A DNA stretch of 38,195 bases from Pseudomonas fluorescens (GTDB lineage Bacteria > Pseudomonadota > Gammaproteobacteria > Pseudomonadales > Pseudomonadaceae), in assembly GCF_018614775.1 (NCBI RefSeq), contig NZ_JAGGOF010000105.1, forward strand, positions 1 to 38,195, written 5' to 3'. Below are positions 6,882 through 16,015 of the stretch, piece after piece; positions within the stretch are counted from its first letter, which is position 1; every line of letters begins with the position of its first letter. A model generated the notes under the pieces. The model was not told the DNA's origin, did no database searches, and saw only the letters and a list, made by a program, of their open reading frames with translations. The translations under genes were made by a program, and so were the position numbers.

Positions 6882-8801
6882 TCAAAAAATCGCCGGCGCA
6901 CACTCCCAATCCAGTTGCTGCGCCGGCACCGGTCGTCCAAACCAATACCCCTGCCCCAACTCACAAGCCTGCTCCAGCAAAAACGCCGCCTGCTCACGCT
7001 GCTCGATGCCCTCGGCGTGCACCTGCATGCCCATGCTGCGGGCCAGGGCGATGATGACCCGGACAATCGCCACGTCATCCTCATCCCACGGCAAGCCAGC
7101 GACAAACCCCTGATCGATCTTGAGCTTCTGCACCGGCAGGCGTTTGAGCCGCAGCAGCGACGAGTAGCCGGTGCCGAAATCATCGATCGCCAGCCGCACG
7201 CCCAGCTCCCGCAGGCGATGCATCTGCTCCAGTGCCACTTCCGGGTCTTCCATCACCGCGCTTTCGGTCACTTCCAGCTCCAGGCAGGCCGGATCCAGGC
7301 CCGTGTCATGCAGCACCCGAGCGACTTGCTCGTACAGCTCGCGATGGGCGAACAGCCGGCTGGAGACGTTCACCGCAACGAATGACAGGGCCACACCGGC
7401 CTGCTGCCAACGGCACATCTGTCGGCAGGCCTGGTCCATGACCCAGGCATCGATCCGGGCAATCAGCCCGGTACGCTCGGCGACGGGGATGAACTCGGCC
7501 GGCGAGACCAGTCCGCGGGAAGGGTGCTCCCAACGCACCAGCGCCTCGACGCCAACCAGGCGGCCGCTCGCCAGGTCATGCACCGGTTGGTAATAGACGC
7601 GCAACTCCTGTTGTTCGAGCGCGCGGCGCAGTTCGAAAGCAATCTCGACCCGTTGCTGGGCGTGGGCGGTAAGCTCTTCGGTATACAGGGCATAGCCATC
7701 GCGCCCGGCGCTCTTGGCCTTGAACAACGCCGAATCGGCATTGCGCAGCAACTGCCCGGCGCTGAGGGCATCGCCGGGAAACAGGCTGATGCCGACGCTC
7801 GCGTTGATGAACAACGCATGGTCGTCGAACCGCAGCGGCGCTTTCAATGCATCAAGGATCCTGCGGGCCAATCCAGCCGCCTGACCCGGTTGGGAACAGT
7901 TTTCCACCAGGACCGCGAATTCATCGCCCCCCAGCCGGGCCAGGGTGAGCCCCGGCGCAAAAAGCCCTCGGAACCGCTCGGCGACGCCCTTGAGCAACTC
8001 ATCGCCGACGTTGTGGCCCAAGCTGTCGTTGATGTTCTTGAAATGATCCAGATCCACCAGCAGCAGGGCGCAGCCGCGCTTGTGCAGTTGCGCAGACGCC
8101 ACGGCCTGCTCCGCGCGATCGGAAAACAGCAGGCGATTGGGCAGGCCGGTCAGCGGGTCGTGATGGGCCAGGTGCGCCAGCTCGTGTTCGGAATCCTTGA
8201 TCGCACTGATGTCTGAAAACACCGCGACGTATTGGCTGACCTGACCGCCGTCGTCACGAATCACCCGGATCGTTTGCCATTGCGGATAGATTTCGCCGCT
8301 TTTGCGACGATTCCAGATCTCGCCGCTCCATTCGCCTGAATCGGCCAAAGCGGCGAACATGACGCGATAGAAATCCACCCCATGGCGCCCGGACTTGAAC
8401 AGGTTGGGGCGCTGGCCCAGCACTTCATCCCGCTCGTACCCGGTAATCGTCATGAAGGCGCGATTCACGTGCACGATCAGCCCGTTGCGGTCTGTCACCA
8501 GAACCCCTTCGCGGGTGCAATCGAAAACCGCAGCGGCCTGGCGCAGGCGCTCGCGATCGACACTGTGCTCGGCTTTAGCGAAAAATCCCGCTATCCGCAT
8601 CCGCGCCAGGAAGATCAACCCGGCGCTGACCAGCACCCAGGCGTAACCGTTTATCAGTAGCCAGCGTTGCTTGTCGGCGGATTTATCGAAGAAATTGCTC
8701 GATAAACAACCAACCAGCTGCAACCAGATGACTGAGAGCACGAGATAAAACAGCGCTGTGCGCAGGGCGCTGCGTTGATGGGCAGTCATTCGGTCGTCCA
8801 T
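6882..8801 (-). CDS. Membrane PAS-GGDEF-EAL cyclic-di-GMP enzyme (PipA-like)
   Basis: This 639-aa inner-membrane protein turns over c-di-GMP. It has two TM segments (about residues 13-33 and 47-66), a PAS domain (about 85-205, ending DISAIKDSE), a GGDEF domain with intact RLGGDEF at 289-295, and an EAL domain with GVEALVRW at 418-424 and the later DDFGTGYSS loop. Both catalytic signatures look intact. The residues at the usual I-site position are APGL rather than RxxD, so product inhibition is probably absent. It corresponds by position and architecture to P. aeruginosa PA0285 (pipA, a phosphodiesterase), which also sits divergent from desA. An AAGGAC site precedes the ATG. Which activity dominates cannot be read from sequence. 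Confidence 0.9.
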   Translation of the reverse strand: MDDRMTAHQRSALRTALFYLVLSVIWLQLVGCLSSNFFDKSADKQRWLLINGYAWVLVSAGLIFLARMRIAGFFAKAEHSVDRERLRQAAAVFDCTREGVLVTDRNGLIVHVNRAFMTITGYERDEVLGQRPNLFKSGRHGVDFYRVMFAALADSGEWSGEIWNRRKSGEIYPQWQTIRVIRDDGGQVSQYVAVFSDISAIKDSEHELAHLAHHDPLTGLPNRLLFSDRAEQAVASAQLHKRGCALLLVDLDHFKNINDSLGHNVGDELLKGVAERFRGLFAPGLTLARLGGDEFAVLVENCSQPGQAAGLARRILDALKAPLRFDDHALFINASVGISLFPGDALSAGQLLRNADSALFKAKSAGRDGYALYTEELTAHAQQRVEIAFELRRALEQQELRVYYQPVHDLASGRLVGVEALVRWEHPSRGLVSPAEFIPVAERTGLIARIDAWVMDQACRQMCRWQQAGVALSFVAVNVSSRLFAHRELYEQVARVLHDTGLDPACLELEVTESAVMEDPEVALEQMHRLRELGVRLAIDDFGTGYSSLLRLKRLPVQKLKIDQGFVAGLPWDEDDVAIVRVIIALARSMGMQVHAEGIEQREQAAFLLEQACELGQGYWFGRPVPAQQLDWECAPAIF

Positions 8802-8934
8802 GTCCTTACAAGAAGCGAGAATTATAAAGGAAGAAACATCCTGCCACTCTTATCTGAAAGGCCGACTGGTTTTATCTGTCGGGCCGGTGATAATGCATCG
8901 GCAGTTTCTATCTTTATCGAGGGCCCTACAGCCT

Positions 8935-10119
8935 ATGTGGTACGAAGGTTTTCTTGGCTTGTCTGCCTGGTCACTGGTGGCAATCACCCTGCTGATGACC
9001 CATGTCACGATCATTGGCGTCACGGTCTACCTGCACCGTTATTCGGCGCATCGCTCCCTGGAGCTGAACGCCGGCCTCAAACACTTCTTCCGTTTCTGGC
9101 TGTGGCTGACCACTGCGCAGAATACTCGCGAGTGGACCGCCATCCACCGCAAGCACCACGCCAAATGCGAAACCGTCGACGATCCCCACAGCCCGGTCAT
9201 CAAGGGCTTGTCCACCGTGCTGCGCAAAGGCGCCGAGCTGTACCGCGCCGAAGCGGAAAACCCCGAGACCCTGCGCATTTATGGCAAGAACTGCCCGGAT
9301 GACTGGATCGAGCGCAATCTCTACAGTCGCTTTCCACTGCTGGGCGTGGCGCTCATGGGCGTTATCGACCTGCTGCTGTTCGGCACCATCGGCATCACCA
9401 TCTGGGCCATTCAGATGATGTGGATCCCGGTCTGGGCCGCGGGTGTGGTCAACGGCCTGGGCCACGCCGTGGGCTACCGCAACTTCGAATGTCGCGACGC
9501 CGCCACCAACCTGGTGCCCTGGGGCATCCTGATCGGTGGCGAAGAGTTGCACAACAATCACCATACCTATCCCAATTCGGCCAAGCTCTCGGTACGCAAG
9601 TGGGAGTTCGACCTGGGCTGGGCCTGGATCCAGGTATTCAGCTTCCTGCGGCTGGCCAAGGTCCAGCGTGTCGCGCCGATCGCCCACCGGGTCGAAGGCA
9701 AGGGACACCTGGACATGGACACCGCCATGGCGATCCTCAACAACCGCTTCCAGATCATGGCGCAGTACCGTCGCCTGGTCATCGCGCCACTGGTCAAGCA
9801 AGAGCTGGAGAAGGTCGATCACTCTGTGCGCCACCAGTTTCACCGGGCCAAGCGCCTGTTGTCACGGGAACCCAGCCTGCTGGACGACCGTCATCACCTG
9901 CGCATCCAGAACATGCTGGAACACAGCCAGGCGTTGAAGGTGATCTACGAAAAGCGCCTCGCCTTGCAACAGATCTGGGCCAAGACCAGCAGCAACGGCC
10001 ACGACATGCTCGCCGCCATCAAGGAATGGGTCCACGAAGCAGAGGCCAGCGGTATCCAGTCCCTGCGAGACTTTGCCGACCAGCTCAAGACCTATTCGCT
10101 GCGGCCTGCCACGGCTTGA
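8935..10119 (+). CDS. desA: Phospholipid acyl delta-9 desaturase DesA
   Basis: This 394-aa membrane di-iron enzyme introduces a cis double bond into acyl chains of membrane phospholipids and so tunes fluidity. The three histidine boxes are present: HRYSAH at 34-39, HRKHH at 71-75 and HNNHH at 206-210, together with the NGLGH near 173-177. Hydrophobic blocks lie between them. The ATG at 8935 (MWYEGFLGLSAWSL) is chosen because the family begins there and the length then equals that of P. aeruginosa DesA as I recall it. The open frame runs 45 codons further upstream, across the divergent promoter region. The ribosome site is weak (CGAGGG about 11 nt upstream). Confidence 0.92.
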   Translation: MWYEGFLGLSAWSLVAITLLMTHVTIIGVTVYLHRYSAHRSLELNAGLKHFFRFWLWLTTAQNTREWTAIHRKHHAKCETVDDPHSPVIKGLSTVLRKGAELYRAEAENPETLRIYGKNCPDDWIERNLYSRFPLLGVALMGVIDLLLFGTIGITIWAIQMMWIPVWAAGVVNGLGHAVGYRNFECRDAATNLVPWGILIGGEELHNNHHTYPNSAKLSVRKWEFDLGWAWIQVFSFLRLAKVQRVAPIAHRVEGKGHLDMDTAMAILNNRFQIMAQYRRLVIAPLVKQELEKVDHSVRHQFHRAKRLLSREPSLLDDRHHLRIQNMLEHSQALKVIYEKRLALQQIWAKTSSNGHDMLAAIKEWVHEAEASGIQSLRDFADQLKTYSLRPATA

Positions 10120-10165
10120 TAAAGCAGCGCCATGGCAACTGATTGACCGTGGAGAAGCGTTTTTT

Positions 10166-10254
10166 GTGACGAGGGAGCTGGCTCCCGCTGGGCTGCGCAG
10201 CAGCCCTTTTCTTGTGAGCGCTTCGCCCCCAAGCGGGAGCCAGCTCCCTCGCCA
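10166..10254. repeat. REP-like inverted pair, second sequence family
   Basis: A left arm GTGACGAGGGAGCTGGCTCC and a matching inverted right arm (GGAGCCAGCTCCCTCGCCAC) enclose a GGGCTGC/GCAGCCC stem. It follows desA and may also act as its 3' mRNA end. It shares outer sequence with the element at 34599, but not with the GTGGGAGCGAGC family. The 308-nt stretch 10120-10427 holds only this and the inverted repeat at 10339-10420. Confidence 0.75.
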
Positions 10255-10338
10255 CGGGTTTCAATACCTAACCGCTCATGACGGGCTCAATCAGGCTCGC
10301 CCTTCGTCGCCTGAAAAGGAACTTCGCCCAGAATCCTC

Positions 10339-10420
10339 TATCTCAAAGAGCACTTCGCCATCCAGGCGGGCTTTGGAGAAAGCGCGTGCGAACCTTCAAC
10401 AGTGCACGTTCTTTGAGATA
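10339..10420 (+). promoter_or_regulatory. Long-range inverted repeat in the leader of the diguanylate cyclase gene
   Basis: TATCTCAAAG at 10339-10348 is matched perfectly by CTTTGAGATA at 10411-10420. The pairing continues on the loop side as GCACT (10350-10354) with AGTGC (10401-10405), offset by a few unpaired bases. The right arm ends 7 nt before the ATG at 10428. If transcribed, it would place the start region in a stem; alternatively it is a two-half operator. Function is unknown. Confidence 0.45.
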
Positions 10421-10427
10421 TGTGCCG

Positions 10428-11417
10428 ATGGTCGACAAGAACCTACAGGATTCATCCCTACCCCACTGGCCCGATGCGGCCCAGACCCTCATGGCGCTGA
10501 TGCACGCCCAGGGTGAAGTGGCGCGCCTGAGCGAGCGTGAACAGTTGTTCAGTTCGTTGCTGGTCAGCGTCAACGCGGTGCTTTGGGCATTCAACTGGGA
10601 AACACGGCAAGTGTTGTATGTCAGCCCGGCCTACGAGCGTATCTTCGGCCGCCCTGCCGGCTTGGTTCTGGCTGACTTCAACGAGTGGCGCGACGCGATC
10701 TATCCCGACGACCTGGAGTACGCCGAACGGAGCCTGGCCGAGGTGTTGGTCAAGGGCGCTGTGGAAGACCGCGAATACCGCATCATCGCCGCCGATGGGC
10801 AGATCCGTTGGTTGAGCGACAAATGCTTCATCAACCGAAAGGCCGAGCCAGGGCAGCCTGTGATCGTGGTCGGCATCGCCGAAGACATCACTGAAAAAAA
10901 GTTGTTGGAAAGCGAGCTGCAACGCCTGGCGACCACCGATGTACTGACTCAGAGCAGCAATCGCCGACACTTTTTCGAATGCGCCCACCGCGAGTTCGAG
11001 CAGGCTCGCCTGCAGGGAATACCCATGGCGTTCCTGTTGCTGGACATTGATGATTTCAAGGTGATCAACGACACCTACGGCCACCAGGAGGGCGATATCG
11101 TGTTGCAGAAGATTGCCGAGAGCGGCCGCTCCGTGCTCCGCCGTGGCGATCTGTTCGGGCGGATCGGTGGCGAAGAGTTCGCCGCCGTGTTCCCCGGTTG
11201 CGCCCCGGACATGGCATTGCAGGTGGCCGAGCGGTTGCAACGGGAAATCCAGCGCCTGGCGTTCCGCTGCGGCGAGCAGAACTTCGGCATTACCGTCAGC
11301 CAGGGCCTGACCAGCATCGCTGCCGAAGACCAGAGCCTGGACAACCTGTTCGCCCGCGCCGATGCCGCCATGTACGAAGCCAAGCACCAGGGCAAGAATC
11401 GCATTATCGCGGCCTGA
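10428..11417 (+). CDS. PAS-sensor diguanylate cyclase (PA0290-like)
   Basis: This 329-aa soluble protein makes c-di-GMP from two GTP. A short helix leads into a PAS fold (about residues 45-158: LWAFNWETRQVLYVSPAYERIFGR ... VVGIAEDITEKK, quoted in parts). A GGDEF domain follows with GGEEF at 247-251 and an RxxD inhibition site (RRGD) at 238-241, so it should be active and product-inhibited. No TM segment is present. The start is uncertain: ATG 10428 gives the length I expect for P. aeruginosa PA0290, but has little ribosome site. An in-frame GTG at 10386 has GGAGAA 6-7 nt upstream and would add 14 residues. It converges on the HDOD regulator across a REPIN. Confidence 0.88.
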   Translation: MVDKNLQDSSLPHWPDAAQTLMALMHAQGEVARLSEREQLFSSLLVSVNAVLWAFNWETRQVLYVSPAYERIFGRPAGLVLADFNEWRDAIYPDDLEYAERSLAEVLVKGAVEDREYRIIAADGQIRWLSDKCFINRKAEPGQPVIVVGIAEDITEKKLLESELQRLATTDVLTQSSNRRHFFECAHREFEQARLQGIPMAFLLLDIDDFKVINDTYGHQEGDIVLQKIAESGRSVLRRGDLFGRIGGEEFAAVFPGCAPDMALQVAERLQREIQRLAFRCGEQNFGITVSQGLTSIAAEDQSLDNLFARADAAMYEAKHQGKNRIIAA

Positions 11418-11439
11418 AAGGCTGGCCTCGCCGGCCCTT

Positions 11440-11529
11440 TGTGGGAGCGGGCTTGCCCGCGAAGACGGTCGCACATCCAACAATTCTGTGACGGATACAC
11501 CGCTTTCGCGAGCAAGCCCGCTCCCACAG
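11440..11529. repeat. REPIN between convergent genes
   Basis: An inverted pair of REP palindromes runs from TGTGGGAGCGGGCTTGCCCGCG to CGCGAGCAAGCCCGCTCCCACA. It fills the space between the diguanylate cyclase gene and the convergent HDOD regulator gene, and may serve both as an mRNA end. It belongs to the same family as the copies at 2732 and 26509. Confidence 0.85.
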
Positions 11530-11544
11530 GGGAAAGTGGTGAGC

Positions 11545-12762
11545 CTACTTCCTGCGCAACCGCATCAACTCCGACAAGCCGATCTTCAGCAAGCGTGCCG
11601 TGCGGCCCCGAGCCAGTTCTTCAAGCCCTTCGTGCGCGGGCAAGTGGGCCATCTGTGCCGCCATGTTCATCACCAATGCTTCCCGGGAATACACCCCGCC
11701 ACCGAGCCCATAGACCGCCGCAATCAACTCGCGCAGTTCCAGCGGCAGGCGCCAGCGGGTTCGCAGCGCCGAGCCGAAACTGGCGCCGAACCGGTCAAGG
11801 GTCTCCCCCACCTCCTCGGGTTCGTCCAGCTCGCCACCGGCCTGCGTCCATTCTTCCAGGCAGCGCAGCAATGCCAGGTCACCCAAGCGATGCAAGAGCC
11901 CGGCGCAATAACAGCGCTCCTGCTCCAGATCGAGCAACCGCGCCATGGTCCGGGCGTATTCGGCCGTGTGCAGCGACAATTCCCAGTAACGCTCAGCGTA
12001 ATCCGCCAGGCTTGGAACGCTGAGCCGGGCGCAGCGCTTGAGGGTCAGACCGAGGATCAGGTTCATGCTCTGGCCGGTGCCGAGCTGGTGCAGGGCCTGG
12101 GCCAAGGTTTGCACAGGGCCACCGCCCTGATGCTGGGCAGCGCTGTTGGCCGCTGCAATCAGCACGGCGGTGATTTGCGGGTCGGTGCGAATCTCCTCTT
12201 CCAGCAGCTTCAGGTCCAGGCCGCCGGGGTTGAGGCTGCGTCTGACCGCCACTTGCACATCGCTCATCAACGGCGCGCCTTGGGATAGATCACGGCGACG
12301 CTCGAGAAAGGCCGCCAGGGTCAGCCCTGGCCCTGGGACCGGCGCATCGTGGCCGGCTTCTTCACTGCCACTCAACAACAACGCCTGTAAACGCTGCGTC
12401 AGGTTTTCCCGGTTCAAAGGCTTGGTCAAATAGGCCGTTGGCGCCAGCGGCAGCACCTCTCGGACGCTGGCGCTGTCGTTACGCCGACTCATCAGGATGA
12501 ACGGCAAGGCCGGTGTGCGTTGCTGCTGGCGAAGGCCGCGCAGGATGCTCAGGCCATCGACGCCCGGAAGCTCCCAGTCAGCGATCACCAGGTCGTAGGG
12601 ATGGTGCGCCAGCAGATCCAGCGCCTGCCGGCCTTCGCTACAGGTATCTATTTGGGCGTCGCAGCGCACACCCGACAACACCTGCTCCAGTAACTCACGA
12701 GACGCCGGATCGGCCTCGGCGATCAGTACACGTGGTACAGCGGGTAAATCCACAACAGTCAT
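11545..12762 (-). CDS. Response regulator with HDOD output domain
   Basis: This 405-aa cytoplasmic protein has a receiver domain at residues 10-130 with phosphoacceptor D62 (VIADWELPGVDG), an acidic pocket near E16/D18 and K114 in YLTKP. A second part (about 150-400) carries the HDOD fold, recognisable from LLEEEIRTDPQITAVLIAAANS, the central YCAGLLHRLGDLALL and LPLELREL. HDOD domains are catalytically silent HD-domain relatives found in signalling. The output partner is unknown and no histidine kinase is adjacent. The ATG at 12762 was preferred to one 7 codons earlier because AAGGGAG lies about 9 nt before it. A terminator at 12855 isolates it from gabT. Confidence 0.85.
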   Translation of the reverse strand: MTVVDLPAVPRVLIAEADPASRELLEQVLSGVRCDAQIDTCSEGRQALDLLAHHPYDLVIADWELPGVDGLSILRGLRQQQRTPALPFILMSRRNDSASVREVLPLAPTAYLTKPLNRENLTQRLQALLLSGSEEAGHDAPVPGPGLTLAAFLERRRDLSQGAPLMSDVQVAVRRSLNPGGLDLKLLEEEIRTDPQITAVLIAAANSAAQHQGGGPVQTLAQALHQLGTGQSMNLILGLTLKRCARLSVPSLADYAERYWELSLHTAEYARTMARLLDLEQERCYCAGLLHRLGDLALLRCLEEWTQAGGELDEPEEVGETLDRFGASFGSALRTRWRLPLELRELIAAVYGLGGGVYSREALVMNMAAQMAHLPAHEGLEELARGRTARLLKIGLSELMRLRRK

Positions 12763-12854
12763 TGCGCATCGCTCCCTTGCCATGCTTGCACCTTAGACAA
12801 AGACCGCCGTTGCAGACAGCTCAAAACCTGCGGGACAGGTCCGCGGAGTATGAA

Positions 12855-12876
12855 AAAACCCGCCGAAGCGGGTTTT
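12855..12876 (-). terminator. Rho-independent terminator after gabT
   Basis: AAAACCCGC and GCGGGTTTT form a 9-bp stem around a CGAA tetraloop. An A-run on the plus strand gives a U-tract on the minus strand. It lies 19 nt downstream of the gabT stop. Confidence 0.85.
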
Positions 12877-12894
12877 CTGTGAATCAGCACACAA

Positions 12895-14172
12895 TCAGAG
12901 CTCAGAGAAGCACTCTTCGATGATTGCCAGGCCTTTGTCCAGTTGCTCGTCCGGCGAGGTCAGCGGCACCAGCACCCGCAGAACGTTGCCATAGGTACCG
13001 CAGGACAGCAGGATCAGGCCTTTGTCGCGCGCCTTGGCCACAACCTGGGCCACTGCTGCCGCGTTCGGCTTGTGGGAGTCGCCGTTCTCGAACAGCTCCA
13101 CAGCGATCATTGCGCCCAGCGCACGGACTTCACCAATGACCGGGTACTTCTTCTGGATCGCCTTGAGGCCAGTGACCAGTCGCTCGCCGACGGCCTTGCA
13201 GCGGTCCAGCAGGTGTTCCTCTTCAAACACTTCCATCACCGCCAACGCCGCCGCACAGGCGATCGGACTACCGGCGTAGGTGCCGCCCAGGCCACCCGGA
13301 GCGATGGCGTCCATGTACTCGGCCTTGCCGCAGACACCGGCCAGCGGGAAGCCGCCAGCGATGGATTTGGCGAAGGTGGTCAGGTCGGCAGCGACGCCCA
13401 TCTGCTCCATGGCGAAGAAGGTGCCGGTACGGCCAGCGCCCGTCTGCACTTCGTCAGCGATCAGCAGAATACCGTGCTGGTCGCACAGCGCGCGCAGGCG
13501 CTTCATGAATTCCTTGGGCGCCACGTAGAAACCACCCTCGCCCTGCACCGGCTCGATGATGATTGCAGCGATATCACGCGGCTCGGCGTCGTTCTTGAAG
13601 ACACGCTCGATGCTGGCGATGGAGTCGTCGATGCTCACGCCGTGCAGTTCGTTCGGGTACAGTGCGCGGAAGATACCGCCTGGCATCAGGCCCATGCCGG
13701 CCGAGTACGGCACGACTTTGCCGGTCAGGCCCAGGGTCATCATGGTGCGGCCATGGTAAGCGCCAGTGAAGGCGATCACACCAGCGCGGCCAGTGGCGGC
13801 CCGGGCGATTTTCACGGCGTTTTCCACTGCTTCGGAACCGGTGGTCACCAACAAGGTTTTCTTGGCGAAATCGCCTGGAACCTTGGCGTTGATTTTTTCG
13901 CACAGTTCCACGTATGGCTCGTAGGCCAGGACCTGGAAGCACGTGTGGGTCAGCTTGTTCAGCTGTTCCGTCACGGCGGCGATGATTTTCGGGTGCACGT
14001 GGCCGGTGTTCAGCACGGCGATGCCGCCGGCGAAGTCGATGAATTCACGACCTTCAACGTCGGTCACCGTGGCGTTCTTCGCCGACTCGGCGAAGATCGG
14101 GTGAATCTGGCCGACGCCACGTGGAACAGCAGCGGTGCGGCGGGCCATCAGATCAGCGTTAGTCTTGCTCAT
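12895..14172 (-). CDS. gabT: 4-aminobutyrate aminotransferase GabT
   Basis: This 425-aa PLP-dependent class-III aminotransferase converts GABA plus 2-oxoglutarate to succinate semialdehyde plus glutamate. Recognisable parts are the cofactor phosphate/ring region TTGSEAVENAVKIAR and AYHGRTMMT, the Asp stretch LLIADEVQTGAGRTG, and the Schiff-base lysine in TTFAKSIAGGFPLAGV. The ATG at 14172 is supported by GAGGA 6-7 nt upstream; an ATG 4 codons earlier has none. It follows gabD by 175 nt on the same strand, so the two probably form one pathway operon ending at the terminator at 12855. Residues match GabT better than ornithine or acetylornithine transaminase. Confidence 0.94.
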   Translation of the reverse strand: MSKTNADLMARRTAAVPRGVGQIHPIFAESAKNATVTDVEGREFIDFAGGIAVLNTGHVHPKIIAAVTEQLNKLTHTCFQVLAYEPYVELCEKINAKVPGDFAKKTLLVTTGSEAVENAVKIARAATGRAGVIAFTGAYHGRTMMTLGLTGKVVPYSAGMGLMPGGIFRALYPNELHGVSIDDSIASIERVFKNDAEPRDIAAIIIEPVQGEGGFYVAPKEFMKRLRALCDQHGILLIADEVQTGAGRTGTFFAMEQMGVAADLTTFAKSIAGGFPLAGVCGKAEYMDAIAPGGLGGTYAGSPIACAAALAVMEVFEEEHLLDRCKAVGERLVTGLKAIQKKYPVIGEVRALGAMIAVELFENGDSHKPNAAAVAQVVAKARDKGLILLSCGTYGNVLRVLVPLTSPDEQLDKGLAIIEECFSEL

Positions 14173-14347
14173 TACAGTCCTCATTCGCCGCTCATCGGTC
14201 GGCGTGGTTCAAGGATTACACGGCGGGGAGTCAACGGCGGCAGCATGCGATGATCGACTGCCACGGCGTTCCCGGCCGCAAGGAAAAGTGCATTGTGAAA
14301 CCGCGCAAAGGGACAGCGCTCTCGTGCCCCTTGCGCTTGCAGCAGGA

Positions 14348-15790
14348 TCAGATACCCAGGCAGAGGTATTTGATTTCCAGGTAGTCCTCAATGCCGTACT
14401 TGGAGCCTTCACGGCCCAGGCCCGAAGCCTTGATGCCGCCGAACGGCGCGACTTCGTTGGAGATCAAACCGGTGTTGACGCCGACCATGCCGTATTCCAG
14501 GGCCTCGGCCACACGGAACACACGACCCAGGTCGCGGGCATAGAAGTACGAGGCCAGGCCGAACTCGGTGTCGTTGGACATCGCGATCACTTCGGCTTCG
14601 TCTTTGAAGCGGAACAGCGGCGCCAACGGGCCAAAGGTTTCTTCCTTCGCCACGGCGGCGTTTTTCGGTACGTTGGTCAGGATGGTCGGCTCGAAGAAGT
14701 TACCTTCCATTGCCTTGCCACCGGCCAGTACGGTCGCGCCTTTGCTCACGGCATCGGCGATGTGTTCCTGGACCTTGGCGACCGCCTTCTCGTCGATCAG
14801 GGGACCGGTGGTGGTGCCGTCTTCCAGACCGTTGCCGATCTTGAGCTTGGCGACCGCGGCCTTGAGTTTTTCCGCAAACGCGTCGTACACCGAATCCTGG
14901 ATGTACAGGCGGTTGGCGCAGACGCAGGTCTGGCCGTTGTTGCGGTATTTGGAGATGATCGCGCCTTCGACGGCCTTATCCAGGTCCGCGTCGTCGAATA
15001 CGATGAACGGCGCGTTACCGCCCAGCTCCAGGGAGACCTTCTTGATGTCCTTGGCGCATTCGGCCATCAACTGGCGACCGATCTCGGTCGAACCGGTGAA
15101 GGACAGCTTGCGTACGATCGGGTTGCTGGTCAGCTCGCCGCCGATGTCGCCGGCGCTGCCGGTGACCACGCTCAGCACGCCTTGCGGGATGCCGGCACGG
15201 TGTGCCAGTTCCACCAGGGCCAGGGCCGAGAACGGGGTTTGCGAGGCAGGCTTGATGACCATGGTGCAACCGGCGGCCAGGGCCGGGCCGGCCTTGCGGG
15301 TGATCATCGCGGCCGGGAAGTTCCACGGGGTAATGGCAGCGGTCACGCCGATCGGCTGCTTGATCACGATCAGGCGCTTGTCGGGCTGATGGCCAGGAAT
15401 CACGTCACCGTAGATGCGCTTGGCTTCTTCGGCAAACCATTCGATGAAGGAAGCGGCATAGACAATCTCGCCCTTGGCTTCGGCCAGTGGCTTGCCCTGT
15501 TCCAGGGTCATCAGGCGACCGAGGTCGTCCTGGTTTTCGATCAACAATTCATACCAGCGGCGCAGCTTGTTGGCGCGCTCCTTGGCTGTCAGCGCACGCC
15601 AGGCCGGCAGCGCCTTGTCGGCGGCTTCAATCGCGCGGCGGGTTTCGGCAGCGCCCATCTTCGGCACGGTGCCCAGCACTTCGCCCGTTGCCGGGTTGGT
15701 GACCTTGATCGTCTGACCATTGTCCGCATCGACCCAAACGCCATCGATAAAGGCTTGCTGGCGGAACAACTGGGTGTCTTTAAGCTGCAT
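14348..15790 (-). CDS. gabD: Succinate-semialdehyde dehydrogenase GabD
   Basis: This 480-aa aldehyde dehydrogenase oxidises succinate semialdehyde, the GabT product, to succinate with NAD(P)+ and feeds the TCA cycle. The family signatures are intact: ITPWNFPAAMITRK, SFTGSTEIGRQL, the catalytic Glu in LELGGNAPFIVF, and the catalytic Cys in NNGQTCVCANR. EEPFGP-like KEETFGPLAPLFRF and FGGIKASGLGREG also follow. The start ATG at 15790 (MQLKDTQLFRQQAF) has AAGGAAA upstream and equals the usual family start; the open frame continues 39 codons upstream without support. The gene precedes gabT and its upstream region contains the inverted repeat at 15946. Confidence 0.95.
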   Translation of the reverse strand: MQLKDTQLFRQQAFIDGVWVDADNGQTIKVTNPATGEVLGTVPKMGAAETRRAIEAADKALPAWRALTAKERANKLRRWYELLIENQDDLGRLMTLEQGKPLAEAKGEIVYAASFIEWFAEEAKRIYGDVIPGHQPDKRLIVIKQPIGVTAAITPWNFPAAMITRKAGPALAAGCTMVIKPASQTPFSALALVELAHRAGIPQGVLSVVTGSAGDIGGELTSNPIVRKLSFTGSTEIGRQLMAECAKDIKKVSLELGGNAPFIVFDDADLDKAVEGAIISKYRNNGQTCVCANRLYIQDSVYDAFAEKLKAAVAKLKIGNGLEDGTTTGPLIDEKAVAKVQEHIADAVSKGATVLAGGKAMEGNFFEPTILTNVPKNAAVAKEETFGPLAPLFRFKDEAEVIAMSNDTEFGLASYFYARDLGRVFRVAEALEYGMVGVNTGLISNEVAPFGGIKASGLGREGSKYGIEDYLEIKYLCLGI

Positions 15791-15945
15791 GTCGGCTTTC
15801 CTTAACAGCACCGCGCGCACGCGGAGCGAATTAGAGTTGTAGAAAGGCGCCTTATGGGCTGCCGTCAGGGAAATCATCCACCGGGCTGAAGCACAGAAAT
15901 AACGCACATAAGCACAGACGTGCGGTTCAGCACCCAGACAAGAGC

Positions 15946-15961
15946 GTTTGAAATCTCAAAC
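15946..15961. promoter_or_regulatory. Short palindrome upstream of gabD
   Basis: GTTTGA and TCAAAC flank a 4-nt spacer about 155 nt upstream of the gabD start. The stretch 15791-16139 also holds the terminator-like stem at 16016 and presumably the gabD and tRNA promoters. I see no sigma-54 site. An operator role is only a suggestion. Confidence 0.3.
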
Positions 15962-16015
15962 GAATCCTAGGGCCGATGGGGGTGAAGGACAATAGGCTGT
16001 TCGAAAAAAAGAACG

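Noticed and set aside
10073..10516. Plus-strand frame overlapping the desA end and the cyclase start
   Set aside because: It spans a REP pair and two real genes in another frame, and shows no domain or ribosome site.
14135..15805. Long plus-strand open frame (556 codons) opposite gabD
   Set aside because: It is antisense to a clear GabD and has low-complexity composition typical of high-GC shadow frames. The same holds for the frames opposite gabT (12943-14253), cysA (16-912) and the VWA gene (26721-27821).
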